A stretch of DNA of 64,000 bases, taken from the NCBI GenBank assembly GCA_963844395.1, contig CAWJNX010000002.1, positions 372,001 to 436,000 of the forward strand. Direction: 5' to 3'. This document shows, in pieces, positions 7,521 through 16,823 of the stretch. The notes beneath the pieces are model-generated. The model did not search any database and had not been told where the DNA came from. It saw only the letters and a program-made list of their open reading frames with translations. The first letter of the stretch is position 1. Every line of letters begins with the position of its first letter. A program made the position numbers and the translations under genes. This DNA is from VRUE01 sp963844395. GTDB taxonomy: Bacteria; Actinomycetota; Thermoleophilia; Solirubrobacterales; 70-9.

Positions 7521-8627
7521 TTGAAGCTGTCCACTGATCGCGAGGAGTTCGTCTCCAAGCTCTCGGTCGTCTCGCGGGCCGTTTCAACCCGCGCCGCAAC
7601 CCAGGCCCTGTCGGGAATCCTCGTCACTGCCTCTGAGGCAGGCGTCGAGCTTTCGGCAACGGACGGCGAGATGGGCCTACGGACGGCGTTAGATGCACAG
7701 GTCGCCGAGGCCGGCTCGGCGCTGCTACCGGGCCGACTGCTTGCCGAGCTGGCGCGCTCGCTCGGCGGCGGCGGCGTGGAGATCGCCTCGCGCGAAGCGG
7801 AGCGCGACGTCGAGATCCGCAGCGGCGGCTCGAGCTTCCATCTCCGCGTCCTTCCCGCCGAGGACTTCCCCAAGCTGCCCGACGAAGGGAGCGAGCCGCT
7901 GAAGATCCCGGCCGCCGCCCTGGCCGACACCGTCGAGCTGGTCGCCGGCGCGGCGTCGCGCGACGACATGCGGCCGGTCCTGACCGGTGTGCTGGTGACC
8001 GCGGCGGGCGAGGAGATGACGATGGTCGCCACCGATTCCTACCGGCTGGCGGTCAAGCGAACGGAGCTGCAGAAGGCGATCGGCGGCGAGCTGGAGGCCA
8101 ATATCCCGGCCAGGGCACTGCGCGAGCTGGGTCGAATCGTCGCGGCCGGCGGCATCGACGAGGTCGGCGTCGGCCTGCTGCCCAATCAAGCCGTCTTCAA
8201 GGCAGGGCCGATCCTCCTCAACACGAGGCTGATCGACGGGCAGTTCCCCAACTTTCGACAACTCCTGCCGGAGTCCTACGAGCACGACGTCCGCTTGCCG
8301 CGCCCTGAGTTCCTGGAGGTGACGCGGCGGGTGAGCCAGCTGGCGCAGCGCAACGCGCCGCTGCGCCTCTCGTTCTCGGCCGGCGAGCTGAAGATTTCGG
8401 CATCGACGCCCGATGTCGGTGACGCCGAAGAGACGATGCCGGCCTCGTTCGAGGGGGAGCCGCTGGAGATCGGTTTCAACCCGGAGTTCCTCCGCGAGGG
8501 GATCGAAAGCGTCGTCGGCGACGAGGTGCTGCTGCGCCTGATCTCGCCGCTGCGCCCGGGACTGCTGCAGCCGGTGGACAACGAAGACTTCCGCTACCTG
8601 GTGATGCCGATCCGCCTCAACGTGTAG
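7521..8627 (+). CDS. dnaN: DNA polymerase III subunit beta (sliding clamp)
   Basis: Ring-shaped processivity clamp of the replicative polymerase. The protein is 368 aa from TTG 7521 (LKLSTDREEFVSKLSVVSRA). The start is supported by a ribosome-binding site GGAAAGGGA at 7504-7512, 8 bases upstream. The frame is open back to 7290, but that would run antisense-like through the dnaA end and is not clamp sequence. Family landmarks are three repeated clamp domains, the segment DMRPVLTGVL, VATDSYRLAVKR and the C-terminal VDNEDFRYLVMPIRL that forms part of the partner-binding pocket. Confidence 0.95.
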   Translation: MKLSTDREEFVSKLSVVSRAVSTRAATQALSGILVTASEAGVELSATDGEMGLRTALDAQVAEAGSALLPGRLLAELARSLGGGGVEIASREAERDVEIRSGGSSFHLRVLPAEDFPKLPDEGSEPLKIPAAALADTVELVAGAASRDDMRPVLTGVLVTAAGEEMTMVATDSYRLAVKRTELQKAIGGELEANIPARALRELGRIVAAGGIDEVGVGLLPNQAVFKAGPILLNTRLIDGQFPNFRQLLPESYEHDVRLPRPEFLEVTRRVSQLAQRNAPLRLSFSAGELKISASTPDVGDAEETMPASFEGEPLEIGFNPEFLREGIESVVGDEVLLRLISPLRPGLLQPVDNEDFRYLVMPIRLNV

Positions 8628-8634
8628 GCCGGCG

Positions 8635-9726
8635 ATGCTGGTCGCCGCCGCCGAAGCGAGGCCGTTGCGCAATCTGACCGATGCGTGCATCGAGTTGGGG
8701 GCGGGGACGGTCAGCCTCGTCGGACCCAACGGCGCCGGCAAGACGAACTTTCTCGAGGCGCTCTACTTCGCCCTGACCGGCCGTTCGTTCCGTACCTCCG
8801 ATCGCCGCGAGCTGATCCCCTTCGGCGTTCCCCACGCCCGTGCCGAGGCGGTGGTTCGCGACGACGACGGGATCGAGCACCGCTTCCTCGCCTCGGTCAG
8901 CCGCGCCGAGGGCCGACGGCATCTGCTCGACGGCAGCCCCGCCGACCCCGCCACGTTGGCTCGCCACCGGCCTCCGGTCGCGGTCTTCTCGCCGGACCGG
9001 CTGGTGCTGATCAAGGGGCCGCCTGGCGAGCGCCGCGCCCACCTCGACGGCTACGTCGCCACCCGCTGGCCATCGCAGGCGGGGCTGCGGCAACGCTACG
9101 GCCAGGCGCTTGCGCAACGCAACGCATTGCTGGCGCGGCTCGCCGTGGGGCAGACGAGCGACGGCCTGGAGGCCTGGGACACCGCCTTGGCCGAGGCGGC
9201 GGAGGCGCTGATCACAGCGCGGAGCAATGCCGTGAGCGAGCTGGCGGCGCCGTTCGCCGCGGCCGCGGCTGAGCTGGGTCTGCCGGACGACGCGACGATC
9301 GAGTACGCGCCGCGCGCCTCTGGCACGGTGGAGGAGATCCGCGAGGGCCTCGCCGAACGGCGCGAGGCCGACCTGCGGCTCGGCCGCACCAGCTGGGGCC
9401 CCCACCTGGACGAGTTGAAGCTGGCGACGGGCGGCAAGTCCCTGCGCCGCTACGGATCACAGGGCCAGCAGCGGACTGCTTTGCTGGCGCTGCTTTTCGC
9501 CGAGCGAGAGGCGTTGCGCGCTTCGGGCCGCCCCCTGCCCCTACTGCTCCTCGACGACGTGATGAGCGAGCTCGACCCGGAGCGCCGCGAGCGCCTCGTC
9601 GAGCGGATCGGCAGCGGCGGCCAGGCCTTGATCACGGCCGCCGCCGAGGAGTCGGTGCCGGCGCGGGCCCGGGAGTGCCTGGTGAGGATGCCGCTCGCCA
9701 CCAACACCAGGGCACTGGCGGCATGA
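8635..9726 (+). CDS. recF: DNA replication and repair protein RecF
   Basis: SMC-like ATPase that loads recombination proteins at gaps. The 363-aa product has Walker A GPNGAGKTN at about residues 30-38, TGRSFRTSD, FSPDRLVLIKGPPGERR, the ABC signature region YGSQGQQRTALLALLFAE near 280, and Walker B LLLLDDVMSELD near 303. The length is normal. It starts 7 bases after dnaN and its stop overlaps dciA (ATGA), consistent with one dnaA-to-gyrA transcription direction. Confidence 0.94.
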   Translation: MLVAAAEARPLRNLTDACIELGAGTVSLVGPNGAGKTNFLEALYFALTGRSFRTSDRRELIPFGVPHARAEAVVRDDDGIEHRFLASVSRAEGRRHLLDGSPADPATLARHRPPVAVFSPDRLVLIKGPPGERRAHLDGYVATRWPSQAGLRQRYGQALAQRNALLARLAVGQTSDGLEAWDTALAEAAEALITARSNAVSELAAPFAAAAAELGLPDDATIEYAPRASGTVEEIREGLAERREADLRLGRTSWGPHLDELKLATGGKSLRRYGSQGQQRTALLALLFAEREALRASGRPLPLLLLDDVMSELDPERRERLVERIGSGGQALITAAAEESVPARARECLVRMPLATNTRALAA

Positions 9727-10022
9727 GTCGCCGCCGCGCGCCTCGCCCGGCGGCGGACGCTCTGCGCGCAGCGCTCGAGCGAGCCGCGCCGCAGACCCGT
9801 CTCGCGGCGGTGCAGGCGGTCTGGGCGGAGACGGTCGGCGAGCGGGTTGCGACGGCGGCGCAGCCGACCTCCGAACGCGAAGGAGCGCTGGTGGTCAGCT
9901 GCTCAGACCCGGTCTGGGCGCAGGAGCTGGACCTGATGCAGGCACAGCTCCTCGACCGCCTGCGCGAGCGCTTGGGCGAGCAGGCGCCGCAGAGTTTGCG
10001 ATTCCGTGCAAAAGACGATTGA
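9723..10022 (+). CDS. dciA: DciA-like DUF721 protein (replicative helicase loading)
   Basis: The 99-aa DUF721 protein starts MSRRRAPRPAADALRAALER. It has the DUF721 pattern: a helical N-terminus, AVQAVWAETVGERVATAAQP, then LVVSCSDPVWAQELDLMQAQ and LLDRLRERLG. Family members are DciA-type factors that help load the DnaB helicase; this role is inferred from the family and from its place between recF and gyrB. The frame opens at 9675, but ATG 9723, overlapping the recF stop by 4 bases, is clearly the start. Confidence 0.85.
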   Translation: MSRRRAPRPAADALRAALERAAPQTRLAAVQAVWAETVGERVATAAQPTSEREGALVVSCSDPVWAQELDLMQAQLLDRLRERLGEQAPQSLRFRAKDD

Positions 10023-10121
10023 GACCACACATGTTTTTCCGCGTTTTGCAGGGCTTTTCGCTGATTCGCGGCGGCGTTCGAGGGACCCGAACTGGTATCC
10101 TTATGTCAACTCGTGCTCTTG

Positions 10122-10164
10122 CCCCGACGCCTTGCGGCGAAGTTGTCAGGCGGTCGGGGTTTTC
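10122..10164 (+). terminator. Hairpin with T-run in the gyrB leader
   Basis: CCCCGAC at 10122-10128 pairs with GTCGGGG at 10153-10159, with GCC/GGC extending the stem around a bulge, and TTTT follows at 10160-10163. It resembles an intrinsic terminator placed after dciA but only 23 bases before the gyrB start. It could end the dnaN-recF-dciA transcript or act as a conditional leader structure for gyrB. The rest of the 10023-10186 gap shows an AT patch (TATCCT at about 10097) that might be a -10 element. Confidence 0.5.
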
Positions 10165-10186
10165 TCTGAGATTCGGAAGGGACTAA

Positions 10187-12616
10187 TTGCCTAAGACGAA
10201 CAAGACCGCCGGCCAAGCGAAGGGGGCGCCGGACTCCTACGGTGCCAAGGACATCACCGTCCTCGAGGGACTGGAGGCGGTCCGCAAGCGGCCCGGCATG
10301 TACATCGGCTCGACCGGTCCACGCGGTCTTCACCATCTCGTCTACGAGGTGGTCGACAACTCCGTTGACGAGGCGATCGCCGGCCACTGCAGCGAAGTTC
10401 GCGTCGTCCTCCACCCGGACGACAGCTGCACGGTCTCCGACGACGGTCGCGGCATCCCGGTCGAAGAACTGAAGAAGGAGAAACGGCCCGCTGCCGAGGT
10501 GGTGCTGACCACGCTGCATGCCGGCGGCAAGTTCGGCGACGGTGGCGGCTACAAAGTCTCCGGCGGCCTACACGGCGTCGGCGTCTCCGTCGTCAACGCA
10601 CTATCCGAGAAGCTGCGCCTGGAGATAAGCCGCGACGGCCACGTCTGGAGCCAGGACTACGAGCGCGGCAAGCCGCAGGGGCCTTTGTCGAAAGGCGATT
10701 CGACGAAGACGACCGGCACGACGCTGACCTTCCAGCCTGATCCGGAGGTCTTCGAAGAGGTCGAGTTCGACTTCCAGACCCTCGCCGAGCGCCTCCGCGA
10801 GACCGCCTTCCTAACCCGTGGCCTGAAGATCGAGCTGGTCGACGAGCGCGGCCAGACCAACAGCGTCGTCTTCCAGTACGAGGGCGGCATCGAGGACTTC
10901 GTCCGCCACCTCAACGAGAACAAGGAGACGCTGCACCGCAAGACGATCTACTTCGAGGGCGAGGAGGAGGAGGGCCAGGTCGAGGTCGCGATGCAGTGGA
11001 ACGGCTCCTACCAGGAGTCGATCTTCAGCTTCGCCAACAACATCAACACCCACGAGGGCGGCTCCCACCTCTCCGGCTTTCGCGCCGCGCTGACCCGGAC
11101 GCTGAATGCCTACGCGCGTGGCAAGGGCCTGCTCAAAGAGAAAGACGGCAACCTGGCCGGCGAGGACGTGCGCGAGGGCCTAACCGCCGTGATCTCGGTG
11201 AAGTTGCACGACCCGCAATTCGAGGGGCAGACCAAGACCAAACTCGGCAACCCGCCGATCCGCGGCCTGGTTGAGGAGACCGTCAATCGCAAGCTGGCCG
11301 AGTTCCTCGAGGAGAACCCGGGCGACGCCCGCCGCATCATCGGCAAGACGATTGACGCCGCGCGGGCTCGCGATGCCGCTCGCAAAGCCCGCGACCTGAC
11401 CCGGCGCAAGTCAGCGCTGGAGAACTCGACCCTGCCCGGGAAGCTGGCCGACTGCTCGGTCAAGGACCCGCGCGACGCGGAGCTGTTCGTGGTCGAGGGC
11501 GACTCCGCCGGCGGCTCGGCGAAGCAGGCCCGCGACCGCTCGACCCAGGCGGTACTGCCGCTGCGCGGCAAGATCATCAACGTCGAGAAGAGCCGCATCG
11601 ACAAGGTGCTGGCCAACACCGAGGTGCAGGCGCTGATCACGGCGATCGGCACCGGTGTCCACGAAGAGTTCAACCTCGAGGACGCGAGGTACCACAAAAT
11701 CGTCATGGCGACCGACGCCGACGTCGACGGTGCCCACATCCGCACCCTGGTCCTCACCTTCCTCTACCGGCAGATGCCGGAGCTGATCGACGCCGGCTAC
11801 GTCTACATCGCCAAACCGCCGCTCTACCGGGTCAAACAGGGCAACCAGGAGACCTACCTGGAGCGCGAGTCCGAACTGGAAGAGCTGTTACTGCGCGACA
11901 AGATCGAGGAGATCGAGGTCACGGACGCCGAGGGCGGCTCCCGGAAGCTCTCGAAGAGCCGCTGGCAGAGCTACACCCGACGCGCCAAAGAGTACGAGGG
12001 ATGGGGCTCGTCGCTGCAGGCCGACTTCGGCCAGGACACCGTGCGCTTCCTCGAGGAGTCGAGCCTGCTCGACGAGGAGGTGGCGAGCGTGGGCGAAGCC
12101 CGCAAGGTTCTCGGTCGTGCGCCGGTCGAGGGCGAGCCGTTCGCGACCGAGATCGTCGAGGACTCCGACGAGGGGCTGACGGTGAAGGCGGTGGAACTGA
12201 AGAGCGGCCTGGCGCGAACCCACTCGCTGCCGCGCGGGCTCTTCGAGCATCACGACTACCGCAAGTTCGCCGAGGTCCACGCGGCGCTGCTGAAGCAGGT
12301 CGGCCGCCCCCCGTTCAAAGTCGGCCTCGGCGCGCGCAGCAGCGAAGCGCTCTCCTTCCAGGCGCTGCGCGGCGCGGTTCTGGAGCTGGCCCGGCATGGC
12401 GTCCAGCTCACCCGCTTCAAGGGGCTCGGCGAGATGAACGCCGACCAGCTGCGCGAGACGACGATGGATCCGGCCAGCAGGACCCTGGCCCGGGTGACGC
12501 TCGAAGACGCGACCGCCGCCGACCAGATCTTCTCGATGCTGATGGGCGACCAGGTCGCCCCTCGTCGCCACTTCATCGAGAGCAACGCGAAAGACGTCAG
12601 GTTCCTCGATGTCTAG
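10187..12616 (+). CDS. gyrB: DNA gyrase subunit B
   Basis: ATPase subunit of DNA gyrase. The 809-aa product starts at TTG 10187 after GGAAGGGAC. The GHKL ATPase shows YEVVDNSVDEAIAGH, DDGRGIPVEE, HAGGKFGDGGGYKVSGGLHG and VNALSEKL. The TOPRIM domain has EGDSAGGSAKQARDRSTQA near residue 437 and ATDADVDGAHIRTL near 507. Most actinobacterial GyrB proteins are about 640-700 aa; the extra length is a block of roughly 150-170 residues between KPPLYRVKQG and LTRFKGLGEMN, similar in place to the insert of Gram-negative GyrB. gyrA follows after 24 bases. Confidence 0.96.
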   Translation: MPKTNKTAGQAKGAPDSYGAKDITVLEGLEAVRKRPGMYIGSTGPRGLHHLVYEVVDNSVDEAIAGHCSEVRVVLHPDDSCTVSDDGRGIPVEELKKEKRPAAEVVLTTLHAGGKFGDGGGYKVSGGLHGVGVSVVNALSEKLRLEISRDGHVWSQDYERGKPQGPLSKGDSTKTTGTTLTFQPDPEVFEEVEFDFQTLAERLRETAFLTRGLKIELVDERGQTNSVVFQYEGGIEDFVRHLNENKETLHRKTIYFEGEEEEGQVEVAMQWNGSYQESIFSFANNINTHEGGSHLSGFRAALTRTLNAYARGKGLLKEKDGNLAGEDVREGLTAVISVKLHDPQFEGQTKTKLGNPPIRGLVEETVNRKLAEFLEENPGDARRIIGKTIDAARARDAARKARDLTRRKSALENSTLPGKLADCSVKDPRDAELFVVEGDSAGGSAKQARDRSTQAVLPLRGKIINVEKSRIDKVLANTEVQALITAIGTGVHEEFNLEDARYHKIVMATDADVDGAHIRTLVLTFLYRQMPELIDAGYVYIAKPPLYRVKQGNQETYLERESELEELLLRDKIEEIEVTDAEGGSRKLSKSRWQSYTRRAKEYEGWGSSLQADFGQDTVRFLEESSLLDEEVASVGEARKVLGRAPVEGEPFATEIVEDSDEGLTVKAVELKSGLARTHSLPRGLFEHHDYRKFAEVHAALLKQVGRPPFKVGLGARSSEALSFQALRGAVLELARHGVQLTRFKGLGEMNADQLRETTMDPASRTLARVTLEDATAADQIFSMLMGDQVAPRRHFIESNAKDVRFLDV

Positions 12617-12640
12617 CTCGATTCACGGGACCGGCGGCTG

Positions 12641-15166
12641 ATGGCGCTCGAGGCCCTGACCGGGCGAATCGAGGAGCGCGAGCTCGAGAAGGAGATGCGC
12701 TCGTCCTACCTCGATTACGCGATGAGCGTGATCGTCGGCCGGGCGCTGCCGGACGTCCGCGACGGCCTCAAGCCGGTCCACCGCCGGGTGCTCTACGCGA
12801 TGCACGACATCGGCCTGCAGCCGACCCGGGCCTACCGCAAGTGCGCCTTCATCGTCGGCGAGGTGATGGGCAAGTACCACCCCCACGGCGACTCGGCGAT
12901 CTACGACACGCTGGTGCGGATGGCGCAGGAGTTCTCGCTGCGCTACACGCTGGTCGACGGCCAGGGCAACTTCGGCTCGATCGACGACGATCCGGCAGCT
13001 GCCATGAGATATACCGAGGCCCGCCTCGGCCGCCTGGCGACCGAGCTGCTGCGCGACATCGACGCCGACACGGTCGACTTCGGGCCCAACTACGACGAAT
13101 CGACGCAGGAGCCGCTGATCCTGCCGGCCCGCTTCCCCAACCTGCTGGTCAACGGGGCGGCGGGGATCGCGGTCGGGATGGCGACCAACATCCCGCCCCA
13201 CAACCTGCGCGAGGTGGCGGGCGCGGTCAACGCCTACATCGGCGACCCCACGATTGACCTGGCCGGCTTGATGGAGCACGTCAAGGGCCCCGACTTCCCC
13301 GGTGGCGGGATCATGAGCATGGGTGGGATCCGCGATGCCTACGCCTCCGGCCGCGGCAGCGTCAAGGTGCGCGCTCGCGCCCACGTCGAGCCGATGAAGG
13401 GCGGCAAGGAGTCGATCGTCGTCACCGAGCTGCCTTTCATGGTCAAGAAGGGCGGCGACAACGGCCTGATCACGAAGATCGCCGACCTCGTCCGCGAGAA
13501 GAAACTGGAGGGGATCTCCGACCTGCGCGACGAGTCCGACCGCTCCGGGATGCGGCTCGTGATCGAGCTCAAGCGCGGCGGCCAGCCGGCCAAGGTCGTG
13601 CTCAACAACCTCTACAAAAAAACCGCGATGCAGAGCAGTTTCGGCATCAACATGGTGGCGCTGGTCGACGGCGTGCCGCGCACCCTGAGCCTGCTTGAGC
13701 TGGTCCACCACTACGTCCAGCACCAGCGTGAGGTCGTCACCCGCCGCACCCAGTACGAACTGCGCCGCGCCGAGGCCCGCGCCCACATCCTCGAGGGGCT
13801 GCTGATCGCGCTCGACAACCTCGACGCGGTGATCAAACTGATCCGTGCGTCGGCCGACCCCGACGCCGCCCGCGATGGGCTGATCGAGAAATTCGAGCTC
13901 TCGCGCGAGCAAGCCCAGGCAATCCTCGACATGCGCCTGCAGCGCCTCACCGCGCTGGAGGCCGACAAAGTGCGGGCCGAGCACACGGATCTGATCGAGC
14001 GGATCGGCGAGCTGCGCGCGATCCTCGGCGACGAGGCGCGGGTGCTCGGACTGGTCAAGGAGGAGCTGGCGGAGATCGTCGAGTCCTACGGCGACGAGCG
14101 GCGCACTGAAATCTCCCACTTCGAGGGTGACGTCGGGATCGAGGACATGATCGCCGACCAGCAGATGGTGATCTCACTGACCGCCTCCGGCTACGTCAAG
14201 CGGCTGCCGCTCGCCACCTACCGCCAGCAGCATCGCGGCGGGGTCGGGGTGATGGGGATGAACATGAAGGAGGACGACTACATCGCCCACCTCCACATCT
14301 GCTCGACCCACGACTACCTGCTCTTCTTCACCAACCGCGGCAAGGTCTACCGGCTCAAGGTCTACGAGCTGCCAGAGGGCTCGCGCACCGCGAAAGGGAG
14401 CGCCTTGGTCAACCTGCTGCCGTTACGCGAGGGCGAGAAGGTGATGGCGGTGATCCCGACCCGCGATTTCAAAGAGAACAAGTACCTCGCCTGCGCAACG
14501 GCCAAGGGACAGATCAAGAAAACGGAGTTCCTCGCCTACAACACGCCGATCCGCGCCGACGGGATCATCGCGATCAAGGTCCGCGACGGCGACGAGCTGG
14601 TCCAGGTGCGGCTGACCTCGGGAGAGGATGACCTCCTGATGGTCTCCAAGTCGGGCCACGCGGTGCGATTCTCGGAGGAGCAGGCACGGCCGATGGGGCG
14701 GGATACCTCAGGAGTGAAAGGGATGAACGTCAGCGCCAAGGTGAACGGCGTGCAGAACCGGGTGCTGGCGATGGACGTCGCCCGCGACGACACCGAGCTG
14801 TTCGTCGTCACCGAGAACGGCTACGGCAAGCGCACTTCGATCGCCGAGTATCCGGTCAAGGGCCGCGGTACGAAAGGCGTGCTGACGGCGAAACTAACCG
14901 AGAAGAAGGGCGGCTTGGCCGGGGCGTTGATCGTCCGCGAGCACCAGGACCTGCTCTTCATCTCGCAGAACGGGATGGTGCAGCGGACCTCCGTCAGCGG
15001 CATATCCCGCATGGGCCGCCCGACCCAGGGCGTGCGCGTGATGAACATCAAGGACGACGACTGCGTTAGCGCTGTCGCCCTGGTGGTCGAGTCGGAGGAG
15101 TCGTCTGGAGCGGCGGACGGGGATGGCTCGGCGCCGGCTGAGCCGCTCCCGCAGGTCGAGAGGTAG
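12641..15166 (+). CDS. gyrA: DNA gyrase subunit A
   Basis: DNA breakage-reunion subunit of gyrase, 841 aa. The N-terminal winged-helix/tower core includes SYLDYAMSVIVGRALPDVRD, the quinolone-target stretch HPHGDSAIYDT (Ser85 and Asp89 give a wild-type-like pattern) and the catalytic Tyr124 in AAMRYTEARLG. The C-terminal beta-pinwheel begins near residue 505. Its GyrA-box region reads QQHRGGVGVMG, lacking the Lys of the usual QRRGGKG. The last 101 bases overlap the 3' end of convergent pyrD. Confidence 0.96.
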   Translation: MALEALTGRIEERELEKEMRSSYLDYAMSVIVGRALPDVRDGLKPVHRRVLYAMHDIGLQPTRAYRKCAFIVGEVMGKYHPHGDSAIYDTLVRMAQEFSLRYTLVDGQGNFGSIDDDPAAAMRYTEARLGRLATELLRDIDADTVDFGPNYDESTQEPLILPARFPNLLVNGAAGIAVGMATNIPPHNLREVAGAVNAYIGDPTIDLAGLMEHVKGPDFPGGGIMSMGGIRDAYASGRGSVKVRARAHVEPMKGGKESIVVTELPFMVKKGGDNGLITKIADLVREKKLEGISDLRDESDRSGMRLVIELKRGGQPAKVVLNNLYKKTAMQSSFGINMVALVDGVPRTLSLLELVHHYVQHQREVVTRRTQYELRRAEARAHILEGLLIALDNLDAVIKLIRASADPDAARDGLIEKFELSREQAQAILDMRLQRLTALEADKVRAEHTDLIERIGELRAILGDEARVLGLVKEELAEIVESYGDERRTEISHFEGDVGIEDMIADQQMVISLTASGYVKRLPLATYRQQHRGGVGVMGMNMKEDDYIAHLHICSTHDYLLFFTNRGKVYRLKVYELPEGSRTAKGSALVNLLPLREGEKVMAVIPTRDFKENKYLACATAKGQIKKTEFLAYNTPIRADGIIAIKVRDGDELVQVRLTSGEDDLLMVSKSGHAVRFSEEQARPMGRDTSGVKGMNVSAKVNGVQNRVLAMDVARDDTELFVVTENGYGKRTSIAEYPVKGRGTKGVLTAKLTEKKGGLAGALIVREHQDLLFISQNGMVQRTSVSGISRMGRPTQGVRVMNIKDDDCVSAVALVVESEESSGAADGDGSAPAEPLPQVER

Positions 15167-16254
15167 CAGCGCCGACCGCGGCGTCGATCGAAGCGAACTC
15201 CGAGCCTCGAAGCAACCGAACGAGTCCCCTGTCGATACGGCTTGGCCAGAGCGGGCCGCCGTAGACGAACCCGGTGTATGCCTGCACTAGCGAGGCCCCG
15301 GCCAGGATCCTCCCCCAGACGTCGTCGGCCGTCTCTATTCCCCCCACCGAGATGAGCGCGACATCCTCGCCGACCCGCTCATACAGACGCTCGAGAATCG
15401 CGAGCGCCCTTGGCTGCAGCGGTGCCCCCGAGATCCCGCCGCGATGCCGAAGCGCAGCGATCTGGTCCTGGCTGTCCCTTGCCGCCGAAAGGTCAGTCGT
15501 GGTGTTGACCGCAACAATGCCGTCGAGGTTGGACTCGCGGGTGCTGTCGGCGACCGCGTCGAGATCCGCATCGCTGAGGTCCGGGCCGATCTTGACGAGC
15601 ACGGGCAGGTCCGGTCGCAGATCGCGCGCCTCTTCGCGGCAGCCGCGGATCAGCGCGGCGAACCGCTCAGCGCTCTGCAGTTGGCTGAGGCCGGGGGTGT
15701 TGGGTGAGCTGACGTTGAGGACGATGTAGTCGGCGACCGGAGCCAACTCGCGCACCGCGAGGCGATAGTCGTCCACCGCGTCATCGAGGTTGACGACCCT
15801 CGTCTTGCCTACGTTGACTCCGATCGGCACTCCCGTGAGCCGTCGCTTGCGCAGCCGCTCGGCGACCCTGGCGGCGCCGTCGTTCGGAAAACCCATCGCG
15901 TTCAGCAGGGCTCGGTCACGAGGCAGCCGCGTCACCCGGGGCTTGGGATTGCCCGGTTGGGCCTCGGCGGTGACGGTGCCGACCTCGACGAAGCCGAAGC
16001 CGAGCGCGTGGAGAGGGTCGAACCAGGTCGCGCTCTTGTTCAACTCCGGCGGCGCAGCCGAGGGGAGTGGGGAAATCGAGTCCCATGACGCGGACCTGCA
16101 GGCAGCGCCTGCGCGGGAACAGCAAGCGGTGCAGCGCTAAAAGGAGCGGCTTGGGCGCCGTCAGGATCCGCAGCGACCGCGCGGCGATGTTGTGGGCCAC
16201 CTCGGCATCGACGCGCAGGACGATCAGGAGACGAAAGAAAGCGCGGTAGATCAT
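15066..16254 (-). pseudogene. pyrD: Dihydroorotate dehydrogenase (quinone), single-base frameshift
   Basis: Class 2 DHODH, a membrane-associated FMN enzyme of pyrimidine synthesis. The N-terminus is MIYRAFFRLLIVLRVDAEVA... with VMGLDFPTPLGCAAGV, starting at 16254. The remainder, NKSATWFDPLHALGFGFVEV through VLNVSSPNTPGL, VLVKIGPDLSD, VAVNTTT and VSVGGIETADD-type segments to the end, is in another frame. The two meet at 16041-16046 (GGAGTTGAAC on the coding strand), where removing one base restores AAGV-NKS. Every other motif is intact, so a sequencing slip or very recent mutation is likely. The C-terminus runs about 30 residues past the usual end and 101 bases into gyrA. Confidence 0.88.
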
Positions 16255-16290
16255 TGCGCCCAGATCACCCCGAGCAGGGTATTGCAGGGC

Positions 16291-16797
16291 CTAAGCGGCA
16301 GCGGGTAAGTACTGCTGCCAAGCGGGCGGGATCGACGGCGAAGCGACCTGGATGAAGACGGTCGGCGGCGGCGCCTTGGGCCGCTTGCGGGGATGCATCT
16401 GGATCTCGCGCGGCAGGCGATTGCCCTTGCGGCGGTTGCAGCTAGCGCAGGCGGCAACGATGTTCTCCCAGACCGATTTGCCGCCGCGGCTGCGCGGGAT
16501 CACATGGTCGACCGTGAGGCCGGACTTGCGCGAGCCGCAGTACTGGCAGGTCCAGGCGTCGCGGGCAAGCACGGCGCGTCGGGTGATCCGACGCCGATGC
16601 GCCTCGCGCGGCACCCGCACGTAATTGACAAGGCGGATCACGTCAGGCCGCTCCAGCGTCATCCGCTCAGAATGAATCGCCCCCTCGCGCCGCTCCAGCA
16701 TCTCCGCCTTTTCCTTCAACAGCAGCACAGCAGCTCGTCTCAACGTGCAGACGTTGATCGGCTCGTAAGTCGCGTTCAAGACCAGCACACGTGCCAT
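16291..16797 (-). CDS. HNH endonuclease family protein
   Basis: About 168 aa from the preferred start MARVLVLNATYEPINVC at 16797 (another ATG lies 4 codons upstream). The N-terminal segment LNATYEPINVCTLRRAAVLL is typical of a small actinobacterial HNH family. The nuclease core has CQYCG (first Cys pair), LTVDHVIPRSRGGKSVWEN (the DH and N of the HNH fold) and CASCNRRKGNRL (second Cys pair). The C-terminus is Pro-rich. The natural substrate is unknown. No restriction, phage or toxin partner lies next to it: pyrD is downstream and pheA upstream, both on the same strand. Confidence 0.88.
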   Translation of the reverse strand: MARVLVLNATYEPINVCTLRRAAVLLLKEKAEMLERREGAIHSERMTLERPDVIRLVNYVRVPREAHRRRITRRAVLARDAWTCQYCGSRKSGLTVDHVIPRSRGGKSVWENIVAACASCNRRKGNRLPREIQMHPRKRPKAPPPTVFIQVASPSIPPAWQQYLPAAA

Positions 16798-16823
16798 CTT
16801 GCTCGGCAATTCTACGCAGGCGT

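Noticed and set aside
12623..14119. 498-residue open frame antisense to gyrA
   Set aside because: A GC-rich third-position shadow: its protein is Asp/Val/Gly/Arg low-complexity with no domain, while gyrA on the other strand is complete.
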